NCBI RefSeq assembly: GCF_000741765.1
Contig: NZ_JGZU01000011.1
Location: 53,613 to 117,612 of the forward strand
DNA from: Bifidobacterium tsurumiense
GTDB taxonomy: Bacteria > Actinomycetota > Actinomycetes > Actinomycetales > Bifidobacteriaceae
Direction: 5' to 3'
DNA length: 64,000 bases
Every line of letters starts with the position of its first letter. Position 1 is the first letter of the stretch. Under the pieces are notes generated by a model. The model had not been told where the DNA came from. It saw only the letters and a program-made list of their open reading frames with translations, and made no database searches. Made by a program: the position numbers and the translations under genes. Positions 50,858-59,979 of this stretch are shown in pieces.

Positions 50858-52339
50858 TCAGTTCCTTTGAGCCGCCTGATGAACGGCATCTTCCATACCG
50901 TCGATATCCACCACTGTGTTGAATCGCAGTTCTGCATGTTCGAGGTCGCGTAGAGCTTCAGGAGCCTTCGTTCCGGTGGCCTTGGAGAGTTCGTCCATGC
51001 AATCGAAATCGCTTCCAGTGGTGTCCAAACCCAGAGATTCATTGACCACTCGCGGGAATTTATAAGGGCTGGCTGTGCTGAGCAAAACCCGAGGAGTCAG
51101 TGGATCGCGCGGGATCTGCTGCATAACAAAGTATCCGCAAGCTGTATGCGGATCGATAACATAGTGGTTGCGATCCCAGCATTCCTTGATGCAGTCACGT
51201 ACTTGATCTTCATCTGCCCATCCACAGCCGAAAAGCGACTGTATTTTTGTCATCATTGCCTCAGGCACTTCGTATGCGCCCCATTGGTTCAGATCGTTCA
51301 TCAACATTTGGATAAGGCGCGTGTCCTTATCGGACATGTAATAGAGCATGCGCTCCAGATTCGAGGAAATGAGAATATCCATCGACGGTGAGATGGTCTG
51401 GAAGAATGGGCGTTGGCGGTTGTATGTGCCGGTGCTCAGGAAATCGAAAAGCACATTGTTTTTGTCGCTGGCAACGATGAGGTGCTTGACCGGCAAGCCG
51501 AGAAGTTTGGCGTAATATCCGGCCAAAACATTGCCGAAGTTGCCTGTGGGAACACAGAATTCCACTTCATCGCCGACATTGATGACCTGCTGTTCCAGGA
51601 GCTGTGCATAGGCAGCGAAATAATACACGACCTGCGGAACCAGACGGCCGACATTGATGGAGTTCGCAGAAGATAGAACCGTATTCGACTCGCTGCGCAA
51701 CTGCTGAGCGAATTGCGTGTCACCGAAAATGCGTTTTACTGCGCTCTGGGCGTCATCGAAATTGCCTCGAACCGCACATACCTGCACATTGCTACCGGAC
51801 TGAGTGGTCATTTGCAATTCCTGGACTTCACTGACCTTTCCTTCTGGGTAGAACACGGTGATGGCCGTTCCTGGAACGTCGGCGAATCCCGCCAATGCCG
51901 CTTTGCCTGTATCTCCGGAAGTGGCGGTAAGAATCATGACCCGCTCATTTTCCTGTTGAGCTGTGGTATGAGCCATGAATCGCGGCAGGATCTGCAAAGC
52001 AACATCTTTGAAAGCGGAAGTGGGCCCGTTGAACAATTCCAAAACATAATCATCGCCCAGGGGCTTGAGCGGGGTGATTCTTTCATCGGCCCATTGCTCG
52101 CCATAGGCGTCGTGGATGCACTGAGTCAATTCATCTTCCGTGAAATCGGGCAATAGCGCTGAAAGCACGTCAAGAGCAATTTCCTGATAGCTCCTGCCGG
52201 TCAACTGTGCGATATCTATTTGTCGTTCACCGAGCGAGTCGGTCACGAATAAACCGCCATCATCGGCGATTCCCTTGCGGATGGCCTGCTTTGAGGTCAA
52301 GGAGTCAGTGGTACTGCGCGTGCTGTGGAAGATGGTCAC
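50858..52339 (-). CDS. thrC: Threonine synthase
   Basis: PLP enzyme converting O-phosphohomoserine to threonine. 493 residues, the long (yeast/E. coli-type) form: STRSTTDSLTSKQAIRKG at the N-terminus, PLP Lys in NGPTSAFKDVALQ, LTATSGDTGKAALAGF, and VPTGNFGNVLAGYYAK. Start GTG or ATG context near 52339 with a modest ribosome site. Single gene convergent with the HAD gene. Confidence 0.95.
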   Translation of the reverse strand: MTIFHSTRSTTDSLTSKQAIRKGIADDGGLFVTDSLGERQIDIAQLTGRSYQEIALDVLSALLPDFTEDELTQCIHDAYGEQWADERITPLKPLGDDYVLELFNGPTSAFKDVALQILPRFMAHTTAQQENERVMILTATSGDTGKAALAGFADVPGTAITVFYPEGKVSEVQELQMTTQSGSNVQVCAVRGNFDDAQSAVKRIFGDTQFAQQLRSESNTVLSSANSINVGRLVPQVVYYFAAYAQLLEQQVINVGDEVEFCVPTGNFGNVLAGYYAKLLGLPVKHLIVASDKNNVLFDFLSTGTYNRQRPFFQTISPSMDILISSNLERMLYYMSDKDTRLIQMLMNDLNQWGAYEVPEAMMTKIQSLFGCGWADEDQVRDCIKECWDRNHYVIDPHTACGYFVMQQIPRDPLTPRVLLSTASPYKFPRVVNESLGLDTTGSDFDCMDELSKATGTKAPEALRDLEHAELRFNTVVDIDGMEDAVHQAAQRN

Positions 52340-52571
52340 GTGATGTCCTTGGAATATAGAGTTACTAGGGTTGGCCTCATTCTAGCCGTATCCGAGGGCA
52401 TTGCGTACCGGCATCCCATATCTTGCAATGCATTGGACCACGGAAATTATCCGTATTGCCGTGCAAACATGTGCCATTGAGCCAGGGTTCATCTTTGTAC
52501 GAGAAATCATATATGGGAAGTGTTCACTCCATTGACGGCATATTGTCCGAAATTGCGGTAATCTGTGGGCT

Positions 52572-53882
52572 ATGACCAATATTGCAGAGCGCGAAGCCGT
52601 GAACCAAGACTTTTTTGAAAAGGTATGCGCGCGAGCCGATGCTGCCTCGAATGCCCAACTAGATTTGGCACAGGCAGTCAGTGAGACCAAAAATGCGTTA
52701 TTGCTGGCCATAGCCGATGCCATTGATGCCTATGCGGGGAATATTGCTGAAGCCAATGAAGCAGATGTCCGCGATGCCGAGGCCGATGGCATGGACGCAG
52801 GCAAGATCGATAGATTGGAATTTGGCGTAGAACGAATCCATCAGGCGACTGAGGGAATGCGTCATGTCGCTTCATTGCCTGATCCCATTGGCGAAGTGGT
52901 TCGCGGATACACCATGCCCAATGGCATTCGTCTGACCCAAATTAGGGTGCCCATGGGTGTTATCGGCATGATCTATGAGGCACGACCGAATGTGACCGTT
53001 GACGTCGCGGCATTGTGTCTCAAATCAGGCAATGCCGTGTTGCTCAGAGGCGGACACGCTGCCGAGAGGACGAATGCAGCAACGGTTCATGCGATTCGCG
53101 AGGCGTTGGCGGAACAAGGATTCTCTGCCGATTTGGTCAATACGGTTGATGAATTCGGACGTGCGGGTGCGACTGCCATGATGGAAGCCCGTGGGCATAT
53201 CGATCTGTTGGTACCACGCGGCAGCGCCAAGTTGATTCAGGCTGTTGTGCGAAACTCAAAGGTGCCGATTATCGAAACCGGCGCGGGCAATGTCCATATC
53301 TATGTCGATCGCGGTGCGGATTTGGAAGAGACGATTCCAATCGTCATCAATGCCAAAACCCAGCGTATCGGAGTGTGCAATGCCGCCGAGAAGTTGATTG
53401 TGCACAAGCAAGTCGCACAGTATTTCCTACCTGCGATGGCCAAGGCGCTCAGTGATGCTGGCGTGGAGATGCACGCTGATACGGCTGCATACGACATCAT
53501 CGATGCTGAGAAAATCGATGGGGGCAACCTCATTCATGCGACTGATGAAGACTGGGATACCGAATATCTTGCCATGACGATTGGTATCAAAGTGGTGGAC
53601 GATATCGACGAGGCGATTGCGCATATCAATCAGCATTCAACAGGCCACACCGAGACCATAATGTCTCAGGATTACGAAGCCATTGATCGTTTTACCAGCC
53701 GTGTCGATTCCGCAGTGGTGTTTGCCAACGCCTCTACGCGCTTTACGGATGGAGGCATGTTCGGCTTTGGTGCTGAATTGGGAATCTCCACCCAGAAAAT
53801 GCATGCTCGTGGGCCCATGGGGCTGCGTGAAATGACGACGACCAAATGGATTGGCTATGGTTCGGGGCAGGTGCGTCCATGA
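52572..53882 (+). CDS. proA: Gamma-glutamyl phosphate reductase
   Basis: NADPH-dependent second step of proline synthesis. 436 residues of the aldehyde dehydrogenase superfamily: [31 protein letters not shown], the [11 protein letters not shown] stretch, [16 protein letters not shown] and the catalytic Cys in [11 protein letters not shown]. Its stop overlaps the next gene start as ATGA. No proB is in this window. Confidence 0.96.
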   Translation: MTNIAEREAVNQDFFEKVCARADAASNAQLDLAQAVSETKNALLLAIADAIDAYAGNIAEANEADVRDAEADGMDAGKIDRLEFGVERIHQATEGMRHVASLPDPIGEVVRGYTMPNGIRLTQIRVPMGVIGMIYEARPNVTVDVAALCLKSGNAVLLRGGHAAERTNAATVHAIREALAEQGFSADLVNTVDEFGRAGATAMMEARGHIDLLVPRGSAKLIQAVVRNSKVPIIETGAGNVHIYVDRGADLEETIPIVINAKTQRIGVCNAAEKLIVHKQVAQYFLPAMAKALSDAGVEMHADTAAYDIIDAEKIDGGNLIHATDEDWDTEYLAMTIGIKVVDDIDEAIAHINQHSTGHTETIMSQDYEAIDRFTSRVDSAVVFANASTRFTDGGMFGFGAELGISTQKMHARGPMGLREMTTTKWIGYGSGQVRP

Positions 53883-54430
53883 CTTCAATGAGTGCTGAAG
53901 AACTGGCAGCGGATCGTGGCATCGATGTCAACGACCCCATGCTGCCGTTGAAAGTGGCTGCAGAACGGCTGAGCATCGTCCGATATGTATTTCTCGTTCA
54001 GGTCGAGGGTGGCATTGCCTCGGCTGCACAACGAGCTTCGCTTGAGTATTCGGATGCGGTGCTTATTGGATGGCCGGATGCCGATTCGCCTGAAGTAATC
54101 CGCATTGAAGAAGACCAGTATCATGCCGTTCGGGAATATATGCAGGTAATGGAGCAATACATTGCATCATTCAGCCGGATGGAACGCGAGGGCGACGCCG
54201 ATGGCATGACCGATACGCTCATCCGTATCACCGAACGTGTGGCAGAAGTGCGCCGCATGTATCAGCCGGATTCCCTTTGCCGACCTTTGCTGAGATCCGC
54301 AGGGTCGTTCAGGAAGAATGGGATGAGGATATGGGCAAAATCGACCCGCAGGAAGACGATCCCACCGCAGAACAGATCGAGGAAGAGACCAAGGATGCCG
54401 AGGCTGAATCCAAGGAGTCCCAATGAGTGA
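53879..54430 (+). CDS. Conserved protein between proA and nadD; C-terminal frameshift
   Basis: 183 residues as read. The first 135 look natural, a helical soluble protein ([24 protein letters not shown], then [16 protein letters not shown]). After residue 132 the frame turns into an Arg/Pro-rich run ending at 54430. Another frame from about 54280 reads [19 protein letters not shown] and an acidic tail, stopping at TGA 54424-54426, which overlaps the nadD ATG as ATGA. One extra T in the TTT at 54276-54278 joins the two. The overlap and the acidic tail argue that this is the true end. Function unknown; probably translationally coupled to proA and nadD. Confidence 0.8.
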   Translation: MTSMSAEELAADRGIDVNDPMLPLKVAAERLSIVRYVFLVQVEGGIASAAQRASLEYSDAVLIGWPDADSPEVIRIEEDQYHAVREYMQVMEQYIASFSRMEREGDADGMTDTLIRITERVAEVRRMYQPDSLCRPLLRSAGSFRKNGMRIWAKSTRRKTIPPQNRSRKRPRMPRLNPRSPNE

Positions 54431-55163
54431 CGCCTTTGTTCACGACCCTTTGGATGTTGCATTCGAAAACGAAGAAGGCAACGTCTCGGTAACCCGAAAA
54501 ATGTCGGAGATCCCCGTCCCGGGTATCGGCGTTACCTCGTCTACCAGCAGGCGATCCACGAGAGGCAATTGGCATGACCGGCCTAGAATCGGCATTATGG
54601 GTGGCACTTTCGACCCAATTCATAATGGGCATTTGGTTGCCGCCTCCGAAGTCGCATGGGTGTATGACCTGGATGAAGTTATTTTCGTGCCAACAGGTAG
54701 GCCGGTGTTCAAATTGGACAAGAAAGTCACCAATGCCGAGGATCGGTATTTGATGACCGTTATTGCAACGGCTTCAAATCCAAAATTCACCGTCTCCCGC
54801 GTCGATATCGACAGGCCAGGAGTGACCTACACAATCGACACATTGCGTGATATTCATGAGCAGTACCCGCAGGCCGAACTCTTCTTCATAACCGGCGCCG
54901 ACGCTGTTGCGGAAATCATGGAATGGAAAGATGCGGCCAGCATGTGGGAGCTGGCTCATTTCGTCGCCGTGACCAGACCGGGATATTCCAGCCCTGAGGG
55001 TGCGCACATCCCTGATGGGAAAGTGGATACTTTGGAAATTCCTGCTTTGGCCATTTCCTCCACTGATGTGCGACGGCGTGCAAGCAGTCACGAACCGGTA
55101 TGGTATTTGGTTCCCGATGGCGTGGTGCAATATATCGGCAAACACGGTTTGTATTTGCAATGA
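54423..55163 (+). CDS. nadD: Nicotinate-nucleotide adenylyltransferase
   Basis: Makes deamido-NAD from nicotinate mononucleotide. The core begins near residue 56 with [19 protein letters not shown] (nucleotidyltransferase HxGH) and includes [11 protein letters not shown] near the C-terminus. The first 55 residues are a polar extension, often seen in bifidobacterial NadD. ATG 54423 overlaps the upstream gene. GTG or other internal starts cannot be excluded. Confidence 0.93.
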   Translation: MSDAFVHDPLDVAFENEEGNVSVTRKMSEIPVPGIGVTSSTSRRSTRGNWHDRPRIGIMGGTFDPIHNGHLVAASEVAWVYDLDEVIFVPTGRPVFKLDKKVTNAEDRYLMTVIATASNPKFTVSRVDIDRPGVTYTIDTLRDIHEQYPQAELFFITGADAVAEIMEWKDAASMWELAHFVAVTRPGYSSPEGAHIPDGKVDTLEIPALAISSTDVRRRASSHEPVWYLVPDGVVQYIGKHGLYLQ

Positions 55164-55309
55164 AAACCGAGACGGTGTTGACACGCCGTTGAAGAGCTTA
55201 CAAGCACTGTGAAAGTATTGGTATTGCGGCAAAGCGTAGGGGCTTTACAGTCAACGCAAATGGGTACCATGGTTCGAGACAACTTCAGCGAATGATGTTT
55301 GGAGATACG

Positions 55310-56329
55310 GTGAGCGCAATCCTCGAAGGTAAGCCGGACAAGAACCTAATTCTCGTTACGGGTAGGGCACATCCCAAGTTGGCGGCTGCAGTCGCCGAAC
55401 AGCTCGGCATTGACGTGCTGGAAACAACCGCATATGACTTTGCCAATGGTGAGATGTATGTGCGTTATACCGAATCGGTGCGTGGCGCGGACGTGTTTGT
55501 TTTGCAAAGCCACTGCGATCCGATCAATAAGTCAATAATGGAACAGCTCATCATGATCGACGCCTTGAAACGAGCTTCGGCGCGTTCTATCACGGCTGTT
55601 TGCCCATTGCTTGGATATTCTCGTCAAGATAAGAAGCATCGCGGCCGCGAGCCTATTTCCTGCCGCTTGATGTTCGATCTGTTGAAGACCGCCGGTGCCG
55701 ATCGCATTATGAGCGTGGATCTCCATGCAGCACAATCGCAGGGCTTCTTTGACGGTCCCGTTGACCATCTGATCGCAATGCCGGTTTTGGTGGACTATAT
55801 CCGAGATCGCTTTGCCAATCAATTGGAAAATGTGACGGTTGTTTCCCCGGATGCCGGCCGTATCCGCGTAGCGGAGCAGTGGGCCCAGCGTTTGGGCGGC
55901 GGGCCGTTGGCATTCGTGCATAAAACACGCGACATCACCAGACCAAACCAGGCTGTTGCCAATCGTGTCGTCGGCGATGTGGATGGAAAAGACTGCGTAT
56001 TGGTAGATGACCTCATCGATACTGCGGGAACTATTGCCGGCGCATGCAAGGTACTGAAAGAGGCTGGCGCTAAGTCTGTAACCGTTGTCGCCACTCATGG
56101 CGTGCTCTCCGGCCCTGCGGTGGAGCGTTTGAAGGAATGCGGTGCGCGTGAAGTTGTGCTTACCGACACTGTGCCGATTCCTGAAGAGAAGCGCTGGGAC
56201 GGGTTGACTGTGCTGTCGATCTCGCCATTGCTTGGCAGTGCGATTCGTGCGGTATTTGAAGACGGTTCCGTGGCCGAGCTATTCGATACATATCCAGAGC
56301 ATCACGGTCAGGGCTTCTTATTTGCATAA
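55310..56329 (+). CDS. prs: Ribose-phosphate pyrophosphokinase
   Basis: Makes PRPP for nucleotide, His and Trp synthesis. About 339 residues: DFANGEMYVRYTESVRG, the SRQDKKHRGREPISCRL loop, DLHAAQSQGFFDGPVDHL and the PRPP-binding VLVDDLIDTAGT. GTG 55310 has TTTGGAG at the right distance; the upstream ATG pair at 55292 lacks one. Single gene with a terminator. Confidence 0.95.
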   Translation: MSAILEGKPDKNLILVTGRAHPKLAAAVAEQLGIDVLETTAYDFANGEMYVRYTESVRGADVFVLQSHCDPINKSIMEQLIMIDALKRASARSITAVCPLLGYSRQDKKHRGREPISCRLMFDLLKTAGADRIMSVDLHAAQSQGFFDGPVDHLIAMPVLVDYIRDRFANQLENVTVVSPDAGRIRVAEQWAQRLGGGPLAFVHKTRDITRPNQAVANRVVGDVDGKDCVLVDDLIDTAGTIAGACKVLKEAGAKSVTVVATHGVLSGPAVERLKECGAREVVLTDTVPIPEEKRWDGLTVLSISPLLGSAIRAVFEDGSVAELFDTYPEHHGQGFLFA

Positions 56330-56374
56330 AAGCCTTGTTGCATAAGTATTTGATCTAGTAAAAGTCATTTTGCT

Positions 56375-56417
56375 GGGTGTTGATTCCATTCGTCGTGATG
56401 AATCAGCACCCATTTTG
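56375..56417 (+). terminator. Terminator after prs
   Basis: GGGTGTTGATTC (56375-56386) with GAATCAGCACCC (56400-56411), one wobble, then ATTTTG. Confidence 0.8.
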
Positions 56418-56427
56418 TATTTCGAGG

Positions 56428-56440
56428 TGCAAACGATGCA
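56428..56440. promoter_or_regulatory. Second copy of the TGCAAACG-ATGCA motif
   Basis: TGCAAACGATGCA with flanks GAGGTG and CATTC copies the site at 4019-4032 less one base. It lies between prs and tRNA-Gln, not near a starch gene, so its role is uncertain. Confidence 0.3.
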
Positions 56441-56615
56441 CATTCCTTTTGTTGCAGGGAATACTTGATTGCATGCGCAACTGATGAAACGAATACCTCG
56501 GATTTATTTCTGACACGCCTATGAACCATTGAAATATCAATGATTTAGCCGTGTATCTAAGTCGCTTGTCAGATGGTATGGCATAATAAACACTTGGCGG
56601 AATTCGTTCCGCCGT

Positions 56616-56686
56616 TCCCCCATGGTGTAATGGCAGCACACGGGTCTTTGGAACCCTTTGTCTTGGTTCGAATCCAGGTGGGGGAG
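56616..56686 (+). tRNA. tRNA-Gln (anticodon TTG)
   Basis: 71 bases. Acceptor TCCCCCA (56616-56622) pairs with TGGGGGA (56679-56685), discriminator G. Anticodon loop CTTTGGA gives TTG, reading CAA. The T-arm GGTTCGAATCC is standard. CCA is not encoded. Confidence 0.95.
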
Positions 56687-56692
56687 CTCGAA

Positions 56693-56720
56693 CGGGCTTC
56701 TGTCGCAAGGCAGAAGCCCG
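56693..56720 (+). terminator. Terminator after tRNA-Gln
   Basis: CGGGCTTCTG (56693-56702) and CAGAAGCCCG (56711-56720), a perfect 10-bp stem, 8-base loop. The next 260 bases to the regulator stop hold no recognised gene. Confidence 0.75.
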
Positions 56721-56979
56721 AATTCATTGTTGCACCGCTCTAAAGGTTGATATTTCCGGTTCTTGTTGAATCGCTGCCGTGTCGAATGGCCTTGTTTCCA
56801 TGCGAAATTCGTGTGCATTGACATGTATGCGTCATGGACCTGTATCAACGGCCTTGAGGAAATTGTTTTGATGTGTTGCTTTTGGCCTTACCTCCAAGCT
56901 GTTATGAGCTTGCGTGCGGAATCGAAAATGGAGCTTTCCTACGCATTGATGGCTCTTCGCATTGATATCGGAGGCTTGC

Positions 56980-57954
56980 CTATGCCGTTTCAGCCAACAA
57001 TTGAGCCGTTTCATGATCGGTGACCAACGAACTCAGCAACGAACCATTGAGACATGCCCTGATTGCTTCAACCTTGCGCTTTCCAACGGCAACGCCGATA
57101 ACGTTCGGGATTTTGCGCAATCGTTCCAGATCGACACTGATCGTTCGGTCGCACAGTGGTGTGCGCACATGGTTGCCATGTACATCGATATGATGGCCGC
57201 AAATATGGCCGACCGCTCCCAATGCTTGGATGTGTTCGGACATACGTTTATCGACATAGGCGTCGAAGATATGGCCAGATCGCTCACTGGTGGTTGCACC
57301 CACGCCAACGATTGCCACGTCTGCACCTCCTCCCAATTTGATCGCCGTGGCGATTTGCGGTTCTTTTCGCATGACTGATGCCGTATCGCGTGAAGACAGC
57401 ACCATAGGACAGGGGAGCAATGTGTAGGTGCCACCGAGCCTGTCCGCTAACATGCGGCAGATATCTGGCGAATCGGTCATGGGGTTATCCGGCGAGAGTG
57501 TGCCAATCATTTGCGTCACATTGGTTTCAGGCCAATTCTGCGGCATTATCTCGCGAACGGTATTTGCAACAACCCGTCCATTGGACACGGTAATCAATGA
57601 ATCGGGCGTGCAGATCTCAGTAAACAATGCGGCGGCATATCTGGGCACAACGACACCTGGATCTTCACCAGGTCGTACTTCCGCCACTCGCACATGTTTG
57701 AGACCAAACCTTTGTTGGATCTTGCGCTCCAAGGCCTGCATGCGTTCCAATGAATGCCCTATGGTGATATGGACCATACCTCGTTCGCGAGCTTCCTTCA
57801 GCAAACGAGAGACACTCGGTCTTGAATATCCAATGGATTTGGCGATTTGCGCTTGAGAATGATCTTCCAGATAGTATTCCCTGGCAACATGCAGAACCAA
57901 TTCGACGTGTTTGCGGGATTCCTGAGTAGCTAACAGTATGTCATCGTTGAACAT
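56980..57954 (-). CDS. SorC-family sugar-sensing transcriptional regulator
   Basis: 324 residues. The N-terminal HTH (about 20-60) reads YYLEDHSQAQIAKSIGYSRPSVSRLLKEARERGMVHI; the rest is the SorC effector domain, a sugar-phosphate-isomerase-like fold (around DSLITVSNGRVV, MIGTLSPDNPM, ADVAIVGVGAT and HVRTPLCDRTISVDLERLRKIPNVIGVAVGKRKVEAI). SorC proteins usually respond to phosphorylated sugars. It is divergent from the pathway operon below and its start codon lies within one of two identical 14-bp sites, suggesting autoregulation. Confidence 0.92.
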   Translation of the reverse strand: MFNDDILLATQESRKHVELVLHVAREYYLEDHSQAQIAKSIGYSRPSVSRLLKEARERGMVHITIGHSLERMQALERKIQQRFGLKHVRVAEVRPGEDPGVVVPRYAAALFTEICTPDSLITVSNGRVVANTVREIMPQNWPETNVTQMIGTLSPDNPMTDSPDICRMLADRLGGTYTLLPCPMVLSSRDTASVMRKEPQIATAIKLGGGADVAIVGVGATTSERSGHIFDAYVDKRMSEHIQALGAVGHICGHHIDVHGNHVRTPLCDRTISVDLERLRKIPNVIGVAVGKRKVEAIRACLNGSLLSSLVTDHETAQLLAETA

Positions 57955-57963
57955 ATGTACATG
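57950..57963. promoter_or_regulatory. Twin operator, copy 1
   Basis: AACATATGTACATG; it overlaps the start codon of the SorC-type regulator (ATG at 57954-57952). An exact copy lies at 58070-58083. Each contains the palindromes CATATG and TGTACA side by side. Confidence 0.55.
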
Positions 57964-58069
57964 ATAACTCTATTTTCTAATGGTCTGATTTAGTTCGATA
58001 TCTTCTGAAATACCGCAATATTTAAGGGTTATTTCGCTTTTATCGCATTGCATATCGCAAAATCCCATA

Positions 58070-58083
58070 AACATATGTACATG
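58070..58083. promoter_or_regulatory. Twin operator, copy 2
   Basis: AACATATGTACATG, identical to copy 1 and 120 bases away, in the region where the lactonase-operon promoter should lie. The two copies could be bound together by a SorC tetramer with looping between. The rest of the spacer has TATCGCA repeated (around 58041-58060). Confidence 0.55.
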
Positions 58084-58185
58084 GAACTCCTTTGTTTCGC
58101 AGAGCAAACCACATATCGTGAACCATGTCAACGGCGATAACGCAACGGACGCGAGGCCGTACCCCATACACAAAGGAGTTTCATC

Positions 58186-59175
58186 ATGGGTTTTGCACGT
58201 ACCATTTTCGGTGATGTCGATCCGCAAAGTCTAGGCGTGGTTGATAGCCACGATCATCTGATTCGAGTCGGAGCTGGCGAAGTCTATATTGACGGCGACC
58301 ATCAGCTTGATTCAGTGCCCAAGGCAATTGAGGAGGCAACGTATTTTGCCAAGGCTTCCAAGCAGTGGAGCGATAAGGGCGGCACGGTTGTCGATATGTG
58401 CCCGATCAACTGCGGTCGTGACCTCAACAAGTTGGCTGAGGTGGCCAAATCCGTAGACGGACTTCAGATTATTGCAGCCACCGGATTCCACCGTGAGCAT
58501 GTGTATCTGGAAACGCAATCCCACTGGATCAATCGTTATGATGTCAAGGACATTGCACAGCTGGTGATTGCCGACATCCGCGAAGGCATCGATGCCAATG
58601 ATTATTCCGGCCCCATCGTGAATCGCACCCAATACAAGGCCGGTGTCATCAAGATCGGTACGGCATATGGCAAGATCACCCCGTTCGAGCACAAGTGCAT
58701 GGAAGCCGCAGCTTTGGCTGCCATCGAGACCGGATGCCCGATCAACACCCACACCACCTATGGCACATGCGGTCTCGAGCAAGCACAAACGCTTTTGGAG
58801 CTTGGCGTGCCGGCAAATCAGATAGCGATCGGCCATATTCAGCGCAATGCCGATGTGTATTATCTGGAGCAAATCCTCAAACTCGGGGTCTATCTGGAAA
58901 TCGACGGCACTAACCGCATCAAGTACCAGCCTGATTCCAACCGCATGATGGAACTCAAGGCGTTCTATGAGGATGGGTATGCCGATCGAATCCTGCTGGG
59001 CACTGATTCCGGCAAGCGTGGCTATCAGAAGGCATACGGTGCAACCTCAGGCGTCGACTACAATCCAGCAGTAGACGGGCCACGCATGATCGACGAAGGC
59101 TTCGATCGTGACTATGTTGAAAAGCTGCTGATGCGCAATGCTCAGGAGTTCTTCACCTTCAAGAAGGAGGGCTGA
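58186..59175 (+). CDS. Phosphotriesterase-family lactonase
   Basis: 329 residues, TIM-barrel amidohydrolase. The metal site is complete: DSHDHLI (HxH), Lys in AGVIKIGTAYGK (bridging carbamate), His in INTHTTYGT, His in IAIGHIQRN and Asp in LLGTDSGKR. PTE-family enzymes beside sugar genes are usually lactonases of sugar or sugar-phosphate lactones. The neighbours (UlaD, UlaE, AraD homologues) suggest hydrolysis of L-ascorbate, its phosphate or a similar lactone, in place of the unrelated UlaG of E. coli. It is first in the operon. Good ribosome site AAAGGAG at about 7 bases. Confidence 0.85.
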   Translation: MGFARTIFGDVDPQSLGVVDSHDHLIRVGAGEVYIDGDHQLDSVPKAIEEATYFAKASKQWSDKGGTVVDMCPINCGRDLNKLAEVAKSVDGLQIIAATGFHREHVYLETQSHWINRYDVKDIAQLVIADIREGIDANDYSGPIVNRTQYKAGVIKIGTAYGKITPFEHKCMEAAALAAIETGCPINTHTTYGTCGLEQAQTLLELGVPANQIAIGHIQRNADVYYLEQILKLGVYLEIDGTNRIKYQPDSNRMMELKAFYEDGYADRILLGTDSGKRGYQKAYGATSGVDYNPAVDGPRMIDEGFDRDYVEKLLMRNAQEFFTFKKEG

Positions 59176-59179
59176 ACTC

Positions 59180-59856
59180 ATGGCTGATATCAATACGCAG
59201 CTCGAAAGACCACGGTTGCAGATTGCACTTGACACCACCGATATGCCAGTGCCTTGCGCCCTCTGAATGCAGCCATCGATCAGGTTGATGTGATCGAGTG
59301 TGGCACGATTCTCATCATCGCCGAGGGGTTGAGGGCTGTCAGAGAAATCCGGGCATTGTATCCAAATAAAACGATTCTCGCCGATGTGCGCATTGCCGAA
59401 GCCGGAGCGCTTATTGCCCGCAATTGCTTCGAGGCGGGAGCCAATTGGGTGTCTGTTGTGGCCGGTGCTTCGATGACAACGGTAGAACAAGTAGTGAAGG
59501 TCGCCAACGAGTTCGGCGGTGAAGTACAGATCGAACTTGGAGAGCATTACGATGCGGACCAGGCAAGGGAATGGAAGCGACTTGGTGCCAAGCACGTCAT
59601 CGTTCACAGATCTCGTGACGCCGAGGTCGCAGGAACCTTGAAGTGGGGAGAAGATGACGTCGAACGCATCAAGGAACTGCATGACATGGGGTTCACCGTC
59701 ACCATTACGGGCGGAGTGAACGCTGCAGACCTTCCGTTCTTCGAAGGCTCTCCGGTCGGAGTCGTCATTTCTGGACGTGGCATTGTCAAAGCTGACGATC
59801 CATTGGCTGCGGCTACGGAATTGAAAAACACTATCAACACTGTTTGGCCGCAATAG
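59180..59856 (+). pseudogene. ulaD: UlaD-like 3-keto-L-gulonate-6-P decarboxylase, frameshifted
   Basis: OMPDC-superfamily barrel. ATG 59180, after AAGGAGG, encodes MADINTQLERPRLQIALDTTDMP, then a wrong tail and TGA at 59264. The next frame resumes as ALRPLNAAIDQVDVIECGT to 59856. One C added near 59244-59246 (CC to CCC in ATGCCAGTG) gives one 225-residue protein. Conserved UlaD features: the Glu of IECGT, the Glu in VQIEL, HRSRDAEVAG and Arg in ISGRGI. However the DxKxxD motif reads DVRIAE, so the catalytic Lys is Arg and the second Asp is Glu. Four bases after the lactonase gene. Confidence 0.85.
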
Positions 59857-59884
59857 TCGGCCTAGGCATTAGATGCCATTCTCA

Positions 59885-59933
59885 CCGTTGATTCAGGACG
59901 ATCGCCTTGCGACCAAAGGTCCTGAATCAACGG
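59885..59933 (+). terminator. Perfect 15-bp hairpin within the operon
   Basis: CCGTTGATTCAGGAC (59885-59899) and GTCCTGAATCAACGG (59919-59933), loop 19 bases. No T-run of length follows (CTCTTCT). It lies between the decarboxylase and kinase genes and may be a partial terminator or an mRNA processing/stabilising site. Confidence 0.5.
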
Positions 59934-59979
59934 CTCTTCTCAATAATTAAAACCCAACATAACCACAAGGAAGTGTGTG

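Noticed and set aside
56721..56979. Possible gene between tRNA-Gln and the regulator
   Set aside because: Only short frames (such as 56763-57023) overlapping the regulator antisense; nothing resembling a protein family.
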